From the NCBI RefSeq assembly GCF_026151205.1, contig NC_087076.1:20888828-20952827 (forward strand): DNA of 64,000 nt. The letters are read 5' to 3'. This document shows positions 54,574-64,000 of the stretch, piece after piece; the stretch's first letter is position 1, and each line of letters starts with the position of its first letter. A program made the translations under genes and the position numbers. A model generated the notes under the pieces. That model did no database searches. It had not been told where the DNA came from and was given only the letters and a program-made list of their open reading frames with translations. This DNA is from Bolinopsis microptera. Its lineage: Eukaryota > Ctenophora > Tentaculata > Lobata > Bolinopsidae.

Positions 54574-57500
54574 CCGCAGTACTGAGGACAGACAATGAGT
54601 CCGAACAGCCCCCCAGTAGGGACAATGTACTTGTAGGACCCAGGGGACCGGAGAGTAGAGAGAATGTAGTGGTGGACCAGGTTAATCAGCTGCCCTGTTA
54701 CCCAGATACAGAGTCCTACTTTAACTCGTAGCTGCAGGGGAGTGGGTTTAGTTAGATACAAGTACATTGCAAAACCTGGTTTAGGCTTCAATCTGCTCAA
54801 CCTATCAGATCCAATCTTCCTTTTATTTTCTTCTTTTTTAATTATATCCGATATTAATAGGCTTGAAATATTTTCGAAGTGTGTCCACTATAGCAAACCT
54901 CATCGTCAAGGAAAGAGTTTCTGTCAGGTCCAGAGAGTCTGTGGAGAGAGTATGCGGTAACCACAGCTCCAAGCGAGTAGAAAGAGGCTATCTGAAACAA
55001 ACACGTGTAGTGTGTACTGTATTATTACACAGTCTGGCAGTGTTAAAGGCAGGGTTAAACACAGTGTGTATCGTCTAAAAACTAAGTGTAAGGTATCAAA
55101 TAACAGGAGCATGATAATGTTCAGTTAATTCAATGTTTTATGCTGGGACTGGACGAAATGTTTATAACGCAACTGAGAAACAAGTTAGAAAAAGTGAGAA
55201 AAAGTGAGAAATAAGTGAGAAACAAGTGAGAAACAAGTGAAAAACAAGTGAGAAACAAGTGAGAAACAAGTGAGAAACAAGTGAGAAACAAGTGATAAAC
55301 AAGTGAGAAACAGGCGATGAGAAGCGTACCTCGATAACAGTTAGAAATAGGCAGTCCTTACTGTACTTGTGTACAAATAGCACCTCCAGACACCGTTTAG
55401 TGAAGTGAGTACAGTATAAACCCAACATCAGCAGATCGTACGAACTGGGGGGACAGCTTGGTTATTTGGAAAACTTCTTACTCTGAACAAATAACGCTTT
55501 ATCGATATTCCTTAAAAAACTAATCCTGTCAAATTTCCCAAAGCACTGTAAATCTGACCTGGAGGGAGCTCCCAGGTAGTTCCAGACAATAACGTAAGCT
55601 ACAGCGGGAGTGGAGTACATGATGAACCAGCCCACTCTAGCGGGACACCCCCCTTCTGGAGCGAACTTACTGAAACATTAGTGTTACTGTGGTTACTGTG
55701 GTTAATGTGCTGTGGTTACTGTGGAGTGTGGTTACTGTGGTTACTACATGGTTAATGTGCTGTGGTTACTGTGGTTACTGTGGTTACTGTGGTTACTGTG
55801 GTTACTGTGGTTACTGTGCATTGTGGTTGTTATAAATGTTGGAACATTTATTATTGAATTGAAAGAAAGCACTGATATACCAGAACTAACAATTAGTTAG
55901 GGCAAGAGTTGATTTTTCTGTGAACAAATTCGTAACAAAGGTTTGTCTACAGGAATGTGTTGTCCATAGTCCCAGGAACCACCAAAAAAAACCGTCCAGC
56001 TGAAACTTTTGGGCAAAAATTTTTATAGTCATTTTTCTCCAGGAACCCATACGCCCCACCCCTAATATTGGTTATTCGGCTCCCGAAGGTCTTGAGATCT
56101 CCATAGGGGATGCAAAATGACCGCAATGGCCACATTATGGCAGGCGAATGATAGTTTCAGAACGATTGGGGCTTTATTTTTCGAAATAAATGGAATTTTT
56201 CGAAATTTTTCGAAATTTTATTGAAATTTCGAAAAAAATACACCAAATTATTTTTAACGCTTATTTCAAATCTTACTCGGGAAATAACTTCAATTAACAA
56301 ATATCAAGGTTAACTAACAAACAACAGATTATTGACCAACCCCCAGACAGCTATTCGACGGTACATACTACTCTGGTTGAATGTCTTAAGTTATCCTATA
56401 ACAGTGAGCCGATGATAATCACATTCGATTTGCCATTGTGGATTAAGGCCACCCGAATAGTAATGGAAACTGGGATGCCTATTGTGGTCAGGGTTGGGGG
56501 CTTCCACACTCTCACGAGTTTTCTTGGCTGCATAGGCTATATAATGGCAGACTCGGGTTTAGAGGAGCTCATCAAACTCGTGTATCCTGGAGACGTCACG
56601 CATATATCGGATGGAGGATCTTACTATAAAGCGTTGAGAGCCCACTTTCTGATCGACGCCGCTCTTTGTTGTTTCATTATAGAGGAAGAAGTTTACGACG
56701 ATGAACTAGTAGACTTGGAAGGTTACATCAACAAAAGTGTGAACGAAAATCTAGGTGTTAACTTTAAGACTAAATCTATTCAGGATCTATCAGAGAAGAT
56801 AACTCTGCTTCTAAAGAACCTGTTTTCCAACAGTAGAACAGCAGCTCTATGGGTTACTTACCACAACATGATAACACTAGTAAAGGACTTCATAAGAGCA
56901 GAGAGGTTGCACGACTACAATATGCATTTATCAGCAGTAGCTTTGATGCTGCCCTACTTCGCAGCAGCTGGGAGGGGGCAGTATGCAAAAGCTTTAAGAC
57001 TGTATTTGGAGCAGGATGCTATTTATAAAGTCAAGTATGGGGCGCTTTTAAAGACCTTTAAAGTAACTGGGCTTCACACGGTTTGTTACAACGACCACGA
57101 GTGGGCCGGGGTGTGGACTGACCTCTCCATAGGGCAGAGTCTTATGAGGGCAGCTAAATCTAGTGGTGGATTAACAAGTGGAAGGATGCGTAATCGTGAG
57201 TCCGCTCACAAGTTATGGTTGGCCACCCTGAATCAGATGGCTTTAATAAATCAGTCTTTTGGAGATTCATTAGCTAATTCATCGAAGCGAGGAGTACCAA
57301 CTAAAGCTGCCATCCACTCAGATCTTACCAAGTCATCAATCAAGAAAAACTGTGATGTATTTGGAAAATTATTAACTTGGTTTAAAGTCACTGTCGACTT
57401 TACAGAATCCGAAGATAAGACTAAGTTAATATCTTTTTCAACTGGTCTTATATCACAGCCTGGGAACGATGAGGTGAATCCCGAGGAATGTTTGGCCGTT

Positions 57501-60323
57501 GGGGCTGTCCTTCAACGTGAGCTAGATGGGTTGACATTCATCGATAAGATAAGTATCAAAGGTAAAGCAAAGAACTTGACACAACTAAGAAAGCAGGTTA
57601 AAGTGAATAATAAAAGCGTTGCAGTCGATCCGTTGAAGTGTTTTAACCGTCTAGTCTTGGTTGCTGATAGAGAGACTTCAATAGAGGAATGCCTAACATA
57701 CGAGTTAACTGTGGTGCCGATGAGCTTATTTGATCAATATCAGATGATGATTGATGAGGAAATCTAATAAGGCTGCTCTTGGTATAAACCAATCTACACT
57801 TAAATCTTGCAGCTTCACGATCCCACTAGTCATTGATGGAGGTTGGCTAATTCACCAACTAAGCTCATTTTAAGGGTGTGACAATTATGGTGAGGTAGCA
57901 ATGGAGTACTTGAAGCTTATCCCTAAAAATCGGGAAGTTACTGTGATTTTTGATGGATATGAGCCTTCTACTAAAGATCACGAGCACAAGAGGAGAGTAA
58001 AAGCGTTCTGTGCTAATATTGCTGTAAAGAAATCCACCTTTTGTACTGTCACAAAAACAACATTTCTGAGCAACAACAATAACAAAAAAGAACTGATCGA
58101 CCCTATCTCAAGCATTTTTACTGTAAATGGTATTGAAGTGATCAGAGCTTGTACCGATGCTGATACTTTAATTGCAAAGAAAACATTGGAAATGTCATTC
58201 CTTGGCGATATTGAATTGAACGCAGAGGATACCGATATAGTTCAAGTCTATTAGTACATCATTTCAACAGTGACCATCACAATGATATTTATCTAACAAC
58301 GGAGAAGGGTACATATTCAATCAAAGAAATATCAAGTCATCTAGATCATAAAGAAAAGGAGATACTTCTTCTAATTCATAGTATTTCGGGTTGTGATAGC
58401 GTCAGTGGACTGTTTGGTTTTAGCAAGGTTAAAGTGCTAAAGAAAGCTCTCACCTTTGATGAGCAAGGTCAGTTGGCAACATAACTTTCGGTGAGAGAGT
58501 CAAAAGAAAAGATTATTGAGGCAGGCCTCTGTTTCTTGCAGTACATTTATGGTGACAAGAAAAAGACTCTTTCTGCTTTGAGATTCCTAGCATACAATAG
58601 GATGGTAGCAAAAAAGAGTCTCAATCCGAATAGGCTACCTCCAACAATAGCTTCAGCAACGAAACACATCCTTAGAGCTTACTTACAGTACCATAACTGG
58701 TCATGCTTAACGCTGACAGTCTGAATCCCCTTGACTACGGCTGGAAATTGGCTCCTGGTGGCACTTACGAACCAGTTGCAACAAAAGCTGTAATTGCTCC
58801 AGAGTCTATTTTGAACCTTATATGTTGTAACTGTTCTGTCGATGTGGAACAGGCCTGTTTGACTTTCAGATGTTCATGTAGGAAATATGGCTTCAATTGT
58901 TTGCCAGCTTGTGGACGATGCCATGGTATGAACTGCACAAACATTAGACATGATGAACCTGAAGAACAAGCGAATTTTGATTAATATTAACTGTGTATTA
59001 ATAATTGTCATGGTATTTACTGAGAATACACATTTTAGATTAACTGTATTTGTTATTTGTAGATGAGTTTTTAAATAGATTTGAAATAAGCGTTAAAAAT
59101 AATTTGGTGTATTTTTTTTCGAAATTTCAATAAAATTTCGAAAAATTTCGAAAAATTCCATTTATTTCGAAAAATAAAGCCCCAATCGTTCTGAAACTAT
59201 CATTCGCCTGCCATAATGTGGCCATTGCGGTCATTTTGCACCCCCTATGGAGATGTCAAGACCTTCGGGAGCCGAATAACCAATATTAGGGGTGGGGCGT
59301 ATGGGTTCCTGGAGAAAAATGACTATAAAAATTTTTGCCCAAAAGTTTCAGCTGGACGGTTTTTTTTGGTGGTTCCTGGGACTATGGACAACACATTCCT
59401 GTAGACAAACCTTTGTTACGAATTTGTTCACAGATTGACCCATAAACAGCAATTCTTGCCCTAACTAAATGACATGATACAGTAAATTAATTAAAAATCT
59501 AAACTTAAAATATATTTCAATAGCGATACAAATAGATCTACACCCATTATCTACATTCTACACCCATTTATTTATAGGTCCTGCCTGTACTGGAGATCAT
59601 TATTATGATCACTTAAACAAGATCCTAAAAACACGTATTTAGTCTTAGAGGATTTATTTAGAGGTTCTATTTAGAGGTCCTATTTAGAGGTCCTATTTAG
59701 AGATCCTATTTAGAGGTCCTATTTACAGATCCAATTAAGAGGTCCTATTTAGAGGTCCTATTTAGAGGTCCTATAACCTATTTAGAGGTCCTATTAAGAG
59801 GTCCTATTTAGAGGTCTTATTTAGAGGTCCTATTTAGAGGTCCTATTTAGAGGTCCTATTTAGAGGTCCTATTTAGAGGTCCTATTTAGAGGTCCTATTT
59901 AGAGGTCCTATTTAGAGGTCCTATTTAGAACTCCTATATCTACCTGTACTGGAGAGGGTACCACTGGAGATACTCGTTCAGATAGTTACTAAAAGTGACA
60001 ATAGCACACAGTATCAGAAAACCTTGATTCTCCCATGTCAGTTCGGCAGGAAACCACAGCCAACCCTGAAATATTGTTCATGTTTCTGAGGAAATAATAG
60101 AGAATAATTATTTTAAATACTTGTTAAACATTCGAGAATGTTCCAAAACTTAGCCTAAATGGCTAGATTAATCAAGAGTTTTTGATGCTGTGAAATTGGA
60201 ACAGGTGAAAGTAACGGTATTACCCTAAAAATAAAAATACATAATTCATCGAACCTTGAAGTAAGCGAGGATGACAGGGAGAATTCCGAAGGAAAATCCG
60301 ACAATAAAAGGACGATCACCCAT
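54574..60323 (-). CDS. Steroid 5-alpha-reductase-like membrane enzyme (partial 3' end), split by a transposon in intron 2
   Basis: Proposed exons, all minus: 60255-60323 (MGDRPFIVGFSFGILPVILA), 59944-60065 (GWLWFPAELTWENQGF, YLNEYLQWYPLQY), 55559-55669 (KFAPEGGCPARVGWFIM), 55330-55444 (YDLLMLGLYCTHFTKRCLEV), 54899-54991 (IASFYSLGAVVTAYSLHR) and 54574 to about 54785 (VGLCIWVTGQLINLVHHYIL, YIVPTGGLFGLIVCPQYCG). Phases agree for the first five (0, 2, 2, 0). The pattern PARxxWF, HF-x-K/R, NxxHHxxLxxLR, P-x-GGLF, CPxYxG is that of the SRD5A/TECR family of multi-pass ER reductases, which reduce a C=C bond with NADPH; the final exon (FW... and HxWY) is not found. The junction before the last exon is off by one base, so that boundary is uncertain. 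Substrate cannot be told. The two 5' exons are less certain, but their phase and the S-KF join (family YGKF) support them. Confidence 0.65.
55172..55315. repeat. Minisatellite, unit GTGAGAAACAA
   Basis: About 12 copies of an 11-bp unit with few changes (GAAAAAGT, GATAAACAAG), inside an intron of the reductase-like gene. Confidence 0.9.
55688..55822. repeat. Minisatellite, unit TGGTTACTG
   Basis: About 13 copies of a 9-bp unit with small variants, just upstream of the 55559-55669 exon on the minus strand. It lies between that exon and the transposon. Confidence 0.9.
55894..56273 (+). repeat. Left inverted repeat of the 3.57-kb element
   Basis: Faces 59078-59467. Contains TCGAAATTTTTCGAAATT palindromic words near 56175-56230. 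Both repeats carry the same 62-codon open frame, running outward in each, from 56135 down to 55947 and from 59216 to 59404; because the repeats are inverted copies this is one shared sequence and not two genes. Confidence 0.9.
56334..57767 (+). CDS. Transposon protein, first part (conserved invertebrate family of unknown function)
   Basis: Open from 56334 (no native start seen; the first ATG is at 56412). It has TFDLPLWIKATRIV, VVRVGGFHTLTSFLGCIG, MADSGLEELIKLVYPG, LRAHFLIDAALCCFI, YNMHLSAVALMLPYFAAAG, YAKALRLYLEQ, WAGVWTDLSIGQSLMRAAKS, SGGLTSGRMR, LLTWFKVTVDF, LISFSTGL and LTYELTVVPMSLFD. I recognise this order from large uncharacterised proteins present in many cnidarian, mollusc and crustacean genomes (RLGGFH, SGLxE, WSGVWSDMxIEQxLMRxxKSxGGLTxGRG). 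Those usually have a longer N-terminus, missing here. Role unknown; the conserved middle may be the DNA-handling core. The frame ends with a stop at 57765, but reading continues one frame on (SNKAALGINQST then IPLVIDGGWLIHQ). Confidence 0.72.
   Translation, partial: DQPPDSYSTVHTTLVECLKLSYNSEPMIITFDLPLWIKATRIVMETGMPIVVRVGGFHTLTSFLGCIGYIMADSGLEELIKLVYPGDVTHISDGGSYYKALRAHFLIDAALCCFIIEEEVYDDELVDLEGYINKSVNENLGVNFKTKSIQDLSEKITLLLKNLFSNSRTAALWVTYHNMITLVKDFIRAERLHDYNMHLSAVALMLPYFAAAGRGQYAKALRLYLEQDAIYKVKYGALLKTFKVTGLHTVCYNDHEWAGVWTDLSIGQSLMRAAKSSGGLTSGRMRNRESAHKLWLATLNQMALINQSFGDSLANSSKRGVPTKAAIHSDLTKSSIKKNCDVFGKLLTWFKVTVDFTESEDKTKLISFSTGLISQPGNDEVNPEECLAVGAVLQRELDGLTFIDKISIKGKAKNLTQLRKQVKVNNKSVAVDPLKCFNRLVLVADRETSIEECLTYELTVVPMSLFDQYQMMIDEEI
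57850..58984 (+). pseudogene. Transposon protein, second part: PIN/XPG-like nuclease and CXC domains, broken
   Basis: The second half continues in several frames. 57880-58240: YGEVAMEYLKLIPKNREVTV, IFDGYEPSTKDHEHKRR, IEVIRACTDADTLIAKKT, EDTDIVQ; then shifted: LLVHHFNSDHHNDIYL, HSISGCDSVSGLFGFSKVKV, a TAA at 58480-58482, then LCFLQYIYGDKKKTLSALRF, YNRMVAKK, LPPTIASATKHILRAYLQ; after a last shift near 58700, LNPLDYGWKLAPGG, APESILNLICCNCSVDV and CRKYGFNCLPACGRCHG. DG(Y), DADTLI and TDIV are placed as the acidic residues of PIN/FEN-like nucleases; the end is a CXC (tesmin-like) zinc cluster. At least three breaks and the missing N-terminus make this copy inactive. Confidence 0.75.
59640..59938. 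repeat. Minisatellite, unit AGGTCCTATTTAG
   Basis: About 22 copies of a 13-bp unit (some GATCC or ATTAAG variants) in intron 2 of the reductase-like gene, ending six bases before the 59944-60065 exon, so close that copy number could affect its donor site (minus-strand GTAGATATAGG). Confidence 0.92.
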
Positions 60324-61284
60324 CTTGCTAGAATAATTTAGGGTAAAGCTATAAATAAAATATCTGTTTCTAAACTTTAGAATTGTGAAATAAACAACTT
60401 TAGGAGATGTGTTAGAGCCGGTGATAAATTTCAAAGCGAAATGTTGTGTTTTTAAAGAGGCCTAATAGTGAGCACGAAGCCGTGAAAAGTTCAGTAACTA
60501 TTGCTACTAAATCGGTAATATATAATAATTGTGAATACTGAATACTGAGTATCCATAGTCGGTGAATGTAACGGTGAATGTAACGGTTGGACCCCCCTGA
60601 ATGTAACAGTTGAACCATTGTGACGGTAAGGTGCGTAACTCGTTACACTCGAGTATGTCACAGACCTCTACTGTGACTCACAGTAGAGGTAGAAATAAAC
60701 AATTTTGAATAGTACTCATGAATTTTGAGCGTGGTGCAACCCACAAACTTTTACATTTGCAGCTCATAGAAAGGCTGAGGCAACAAGGACCGAAATGGTG
60801 TTCGAACTATCAAACATGATTGCAACAAAGATAGTATTGAGACATTTAGCAATAAATTTCAAGGGGCTCGAAATAAATAAATAAACTGAAACTAAATCAC
60901 ACCGCTCGCGCTGTATTATCTTGCTCCATTTAAACACAATAACAGACACTAACCTCATTTAAATACATATCATGGAACGGCAACTATGCGGTATCAAGAT
61001 AAACCCGTACAGATCATCCAATCCACTTTAAAATGTACCTGACACTTTTTGCTAAACCTCATTAAAGTATGTAAGTTATGGTAGGATAACTTGTTGGTCC
61101 AGGAATTCTATAAACTATCTTATTACACGAGGGGACAGCGACAGGAAATAAAACTCACAAATTAAATGAGCACACTTTTAGTTTCCTGTTCTTACCGACT
61201 ATAATATCCGGTTATCAAATACAGTTTCTTGTATAGAATTGAATAATCTCAAATGGAAAATTATAATCCTGTAATATGTAACTC
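60324..61284. other. Intergenic region between the reductase-like gene and NUBP2
   Basis: Presumed 5' flank of the reductase-like gene and 3' flank of NUBP2. ACCTCTACTGTGA and TCACAGTAGAGGT form a 26-bp palindrome at about 60665-60692. GGTGAATGTAACGG occurs twice near 60560. No other gene recognised. Confidence 0.45.
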
Positions 61285-62522
61285 TCATCCAGCATTCCTA
61301 ATACTTGAATTAACTTCCAAAGTATCTAATACCTTATCAACGATCTCACTATAACTCTGATAAGAAACACAAGTGTCCTTATTCTCCAACAAAGTCCCAC
61401 TATCCAAATATATTGACAAGTTAGGGTCTATTGGCACTGAGCCAAGGAACTTTAACTTGCAGTGTTCAGCCAGTCTCTGACCTCCACCCTGGTTAAATAA
61501 CAGACTGCAGTCTGAACAGTTCGGGCACACAAACCCACTCAGTGTCTCAATGATTCCTAGTATATTAGCTCCGGTCGTCTTGCAGAAGCTCACTTGTCTC
61601 AACACATCTGCTGCGGCTAATGCCTGGGTAGGGTAGTGTTATTATTGCAAACTTCAACTGTTTTAAAGGTACCCACAGACTTCGGGTGATTAGGATCGGA
61701 TGCAAGTTAATAATAAACTTGAGTCCTTCAAAACCACAAGTTAAAAGAAAAGCTTTTTATAGTGGTAATATAATCTCATCAACGGTTCTGTGCGGTTTAT
61801 AATACAGACGTCAATGTTAGTTACCTGAGGTGAGGTAGTGAGGATGACGGAACAGTTAGGGACACATTCCATTACAGCCATGTGCTCATCTGATGTACCT
61901 GATAAAACACGTCAAATCAGTGTCCTGTAAGGAATTCTTATAAAATTGGACAATTAAATGTGAAACAATTTAGAACTAAAGAAGAGTTGTGTACTGTATT
62001 TCCTGTAGTTAGAGAGATGTTGCCTCACATTACCTGGCGGTGTGTCAATAATCAAGAAGTCAAGTGATCCCCAGCAAACATCCTCTAAAAATTGCTTTAT
62101 CATAGCAGTCTTCTTGGGACCGCGCCAAATCACCGCCTGATCCTGGTTTTCAACCAGATAAGACAAGGATACTGCCGATATTCTCCCAGCCCCAACTGAT
62201 TGAGTTAAAGGAACCCAACCTTGATCACAGGAGTGGATGTTTCCCTGAATAGTTCAGAATGAGATTATTATAAGATGTACGGTTATGAAAGAATGGTCAT
62301 TATAATTAACAATACATTGTACAATATATAATATATTTATACTGATTGTTGTATAATGTATATAAGTTGATAGCAATAATATATGAACAACCTTCAGTCC
62401 AATCATCTTAGAGAGACTTGGTCCACACAGGTCAGCATCAAGGACTCCAACAGAGAATCCTCTTTGAGCGAGATTGAAAGCTATTACCGCAACAGTTGTG
62501 CTCTTCCCAACTCCACCTTTAC
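61285..62522 (-). CDS. NUBP2-type P-loop ATPase, cytosolic iron-sulfur cluster assembly (first exon not found)
   Basis: Exons, minus: 62392-62522 (GKGGVGKSTTVAVIAFNLAQ, VLDADLCGPSL), 62034-62244 (GNIHSCDQGWVPLTQSVG, AVIWRGPKKTAMIKQFLEDV, DFLIIDTPPG), 61825-61898 (TSDEHMAVMECVPNCSVI) and 61285-61623 (ALAAADVLRQVSFCKTTGAN, GFVCPNCSDCSLLFNQGGG, FLGSVPIDPNLS). Phases agree throughout. GKGGVGKST is the deviant Walker A of Mrp/NBP35 proteins, and CPNCSDC is their C-terminal CxxC cluster site. The GGG after it and the RGPKK...IKQF segment favour NUBP2 over NUBP1. NUBP2 and NUBP1 form a scaffold that builds 4Fe-4S clusters for cytosolic and nuclear proteins. About 251 residues are seen, against about 270 for the family, so only the first 10-20 residues are missing. 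No lesion is seen. The gene is likely functional. Confidence 0.9.
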
Positions 62523-64000
62523 CTGGAATGTTAAATTGCACAAATTGTTAACAACATGATTGTGATATTTAAAAATATTTTTGGAATGCTGTTGGCCCAT
62601 AACAAAATTTCTAATTATTTCGTGAATACAACTCGTAAACTGCTCTTTTCAGGTAAATGAAACTGTTCAACGTTGTGAGTAATGTTCCTTATCGGATGTT
62701 ACATCTAGGTATTCTTATATTATTGGAAGAGTTCAATCCTGAAGTTAAGCCAGTGAATTTACCTGAAAACACACCAATGATCCGTTTTACACTGGATGTA
62801 CCAGAAAACACCTCAGTTGTTTCGTTATTATCATTCATTCTCTGGCCTACGAAAGGTATGCATTTAAAATAACTATACTGAAATACAATGTTATACCTTT
62901 GACACACCAGTTCTAGGTGCAATGTGCATGGTGTATATCAAGATCTGATCCATTCTGGAAAATTTCACTGATCTAAGAGACAGTGACGTAACTCTGCAGT
63001 ACTTAACACAGCTTTTACAGCAGGGTATGGAGGAAATTTCTGTATCCTGTCTCATATGTTTATCAAATGCATAACAAAAAGAGGACTTTTCAAGAAAACA
63101 ACAAATTCAAGAAAACAACAAATTTTTATTTAAATCAATTATAGCAACAATTTGAAAAACTTTTAAAGTTATTCTATTACCAAGGAATATACTACAGGTA
63201 TGGTGACTTGGGCTATTGAGTTGTTAAGTAGATTAAGATTAGTAAACATGCACTTGCATTGTATTTATAAAAACTAGAAATTATGCTTCACAGTAAAATG
63301 GAGAAGCAGGCTGATCTTGGAGAGAGCAGACAGTAAAGTTTATGCACCCACCAGAGCTACCCACCTACCCCAGTTGTTCTTTTTGGTTTATCAGCTTGTA
63401 TTGTTATATTTATGGACCCCAATTCACCACACTAAGAAGAAGTATGTAACAAAATGAGTTAAGTTAATGTCATCATATCAGTTTAAAACAGTAAAAGTTA
63501 AGTTAAGGATTGAATTTCTTAGTGGGAGGTGGATCGTTGGTATACCGTTAAATCGATTTAACACCGCAATTCCAGTCGCAAGCCTGGGACCACTACTAGC
63601 ATTGTCACAACATCTACAAAGCTGCCATATAGCCTGACTGACAATTTTCTCGACTGACTGACAATGTTTCTTCTTTTCCCCATTTAGAATACAACGATTA
63701 GTACATTTTAGCTTATGATTAATATTATATTTTTACCTATTGAGATTAAGATTGACTACCATGGATCCCGTGTGACTATGAAATGAGACCGATCTCGCCC
63801 CATTGGCATGCTCCTTAGTTTGTCAAAGGTGGTGCTGGGCAGATCGCTGGTGTGGTGAGGAGGTTCGGAAGAGGTGCACAATATATGGTGCGAGGTCAAG
63901 GAGGTTGTGTATTGTTATGATGCTATGTTAGTCGCTTTGGTGAACAGGTGTCTGAGTACAGGAATGTACGAGAAAGAGGACTTGATTGCGTGTGGATGCG
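62523..64000. other. No recognisable gene; NUBP2 first exon expected here or beyond
   Basis: I searched by eye for a short minus-strand exon ending in a serine-glycine before GKGG with a GT donor and found none convincing. The plus-strand frame 62657-62872 has no known domain. Elsewhere only short open frames; GAAAACAACAAATT is repeated near 63095-63125. Confidence 0.4.

Larger units (their letters stand above)
55894..59467 (+). mobile_element. 3.57-kb DNA transposon with ~380-bp inverted repeats and a nuclease/CXC protein
   Basis: Inverted repeats are 55894-56273 and 59078-59467, about 95% alike. The tips are TAGTTAGGGCAAGA; AAT flanks both sides (55891-55893, 59468-59470), a likely 3-bp target duplication. 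Near the tips the two sides differ (left GTTGATTTTTCTG, right AATTGCTGTTTATGGGTC). The inside, 56334-58984, is one broken gene (see the next entries). It sits in intron 2 of the reductase-like gene, on the opposite strand. I see no DDE transposase signature. The terminal word and 3-bp duplication do not fit Tc1, hAT or Harbinger patterns, though a CACTA or Academ kinship cannot be excluded. Confidence 0.82.

Noticed and set aside
55947-59404. Two identical 62-codon proteins at 55947-56135 and 59216-59404
   Set aside because: They are the same open stretch in the two inverted repeats of the transposon and show no codon or domain signal.
62657-62872. Plus-strand 71-codon protein near NUBP2
   Set aside because: No recognisable domain; its antisense frame of similar length shows equal coding signal, so neither is supported.

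Overview
This is a stretch of animal (metazoan) nuclear DNA, AT-rich and crowded with repeats. The evidence is: genes with short exons and GT-AG introns; a seven-transmembrane receptor, a NUBP2-type iron-sulfur assembly ATPase, a steroid-5-alpha-reductase-like enzyme, ABCC transporter exons, GCC2/GCC3-like and sushi extracellular modules, and a small secreted protein with a probable GPI signal; and animal-type transposons (RTE and CR1-like LINEs, Tc1/mariner, hAT and Harbinger MITEs, FLYWCH fragments). I cannot name the species. The mixture suits a cnidarian or another invertebrate with a repeat-rich genome. There are no bacterial-style operons.

Layout. 1-5 kb: decayed RTE LINE and MITEs. 5-15 kb: an exon-intron segment coding for cysteine-rich modules, duplicated first as units of about 0.5-0.75 kb and then as a ~555-bp tandem array that has lost its reading frame. 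15-17 kb: AT repeat, 77-bp minisatellite and a CR1-like LINE remnant. 19.1-20.2 kb: rhodopsin-type GPCR (minus strand) with one frameshift. 21.7-25.3 kb: 41-copy, 68-bp satellite between 90-bp direct repeats. 25.7-27.1 kb: tRNA-like element, FLYWCH fragment and ABCC exons. 27.2-30.8 kb: nearly full-length RTE LINE. 31-43 kb: no gene; MITEs, a perfect 144-bp-arm palindrome, a 1.48-kb mariner with ~360-bp inverted repeats and other repeats. 43.4-45.6 kb: intact three-exon gene for a small secreted, probably GPI-anchored protein, with several nested insertions in its second intron. 47.3-49.4 kb: CR1-like LINE whose long ORF lacks the catalytic core. 50-53.6 kb: very small GC-rich elements, long CT and T tracts. 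54.6-60.3 kb: steroid-5-alpha-reductase-like gene (minus) carrying a 3.57-kb DNA transposon in its second intron. 61.3-62.5 kb: NUBP2 (minus).

The best candidates for something undescribed are (i) the 3.57-kb element at 55894-59467, with ~380-bp inverted repeats, a 3-bp target duplication and a PIN/XPG-like nuclease plus CXC cysteine-cluster protein instead of a recognisable transposase, and (ii) several families of 90-140-bp GC-rich hairpin elements with 8-9-bp target duplications. Single-base frameshifts recur in otherwise well-kept exons (GPCR, sushi exon, ABCC), so either assembly indels or several young pseudogenes must be considered; the GPI-type gene and the NUBP2 exons are clean.
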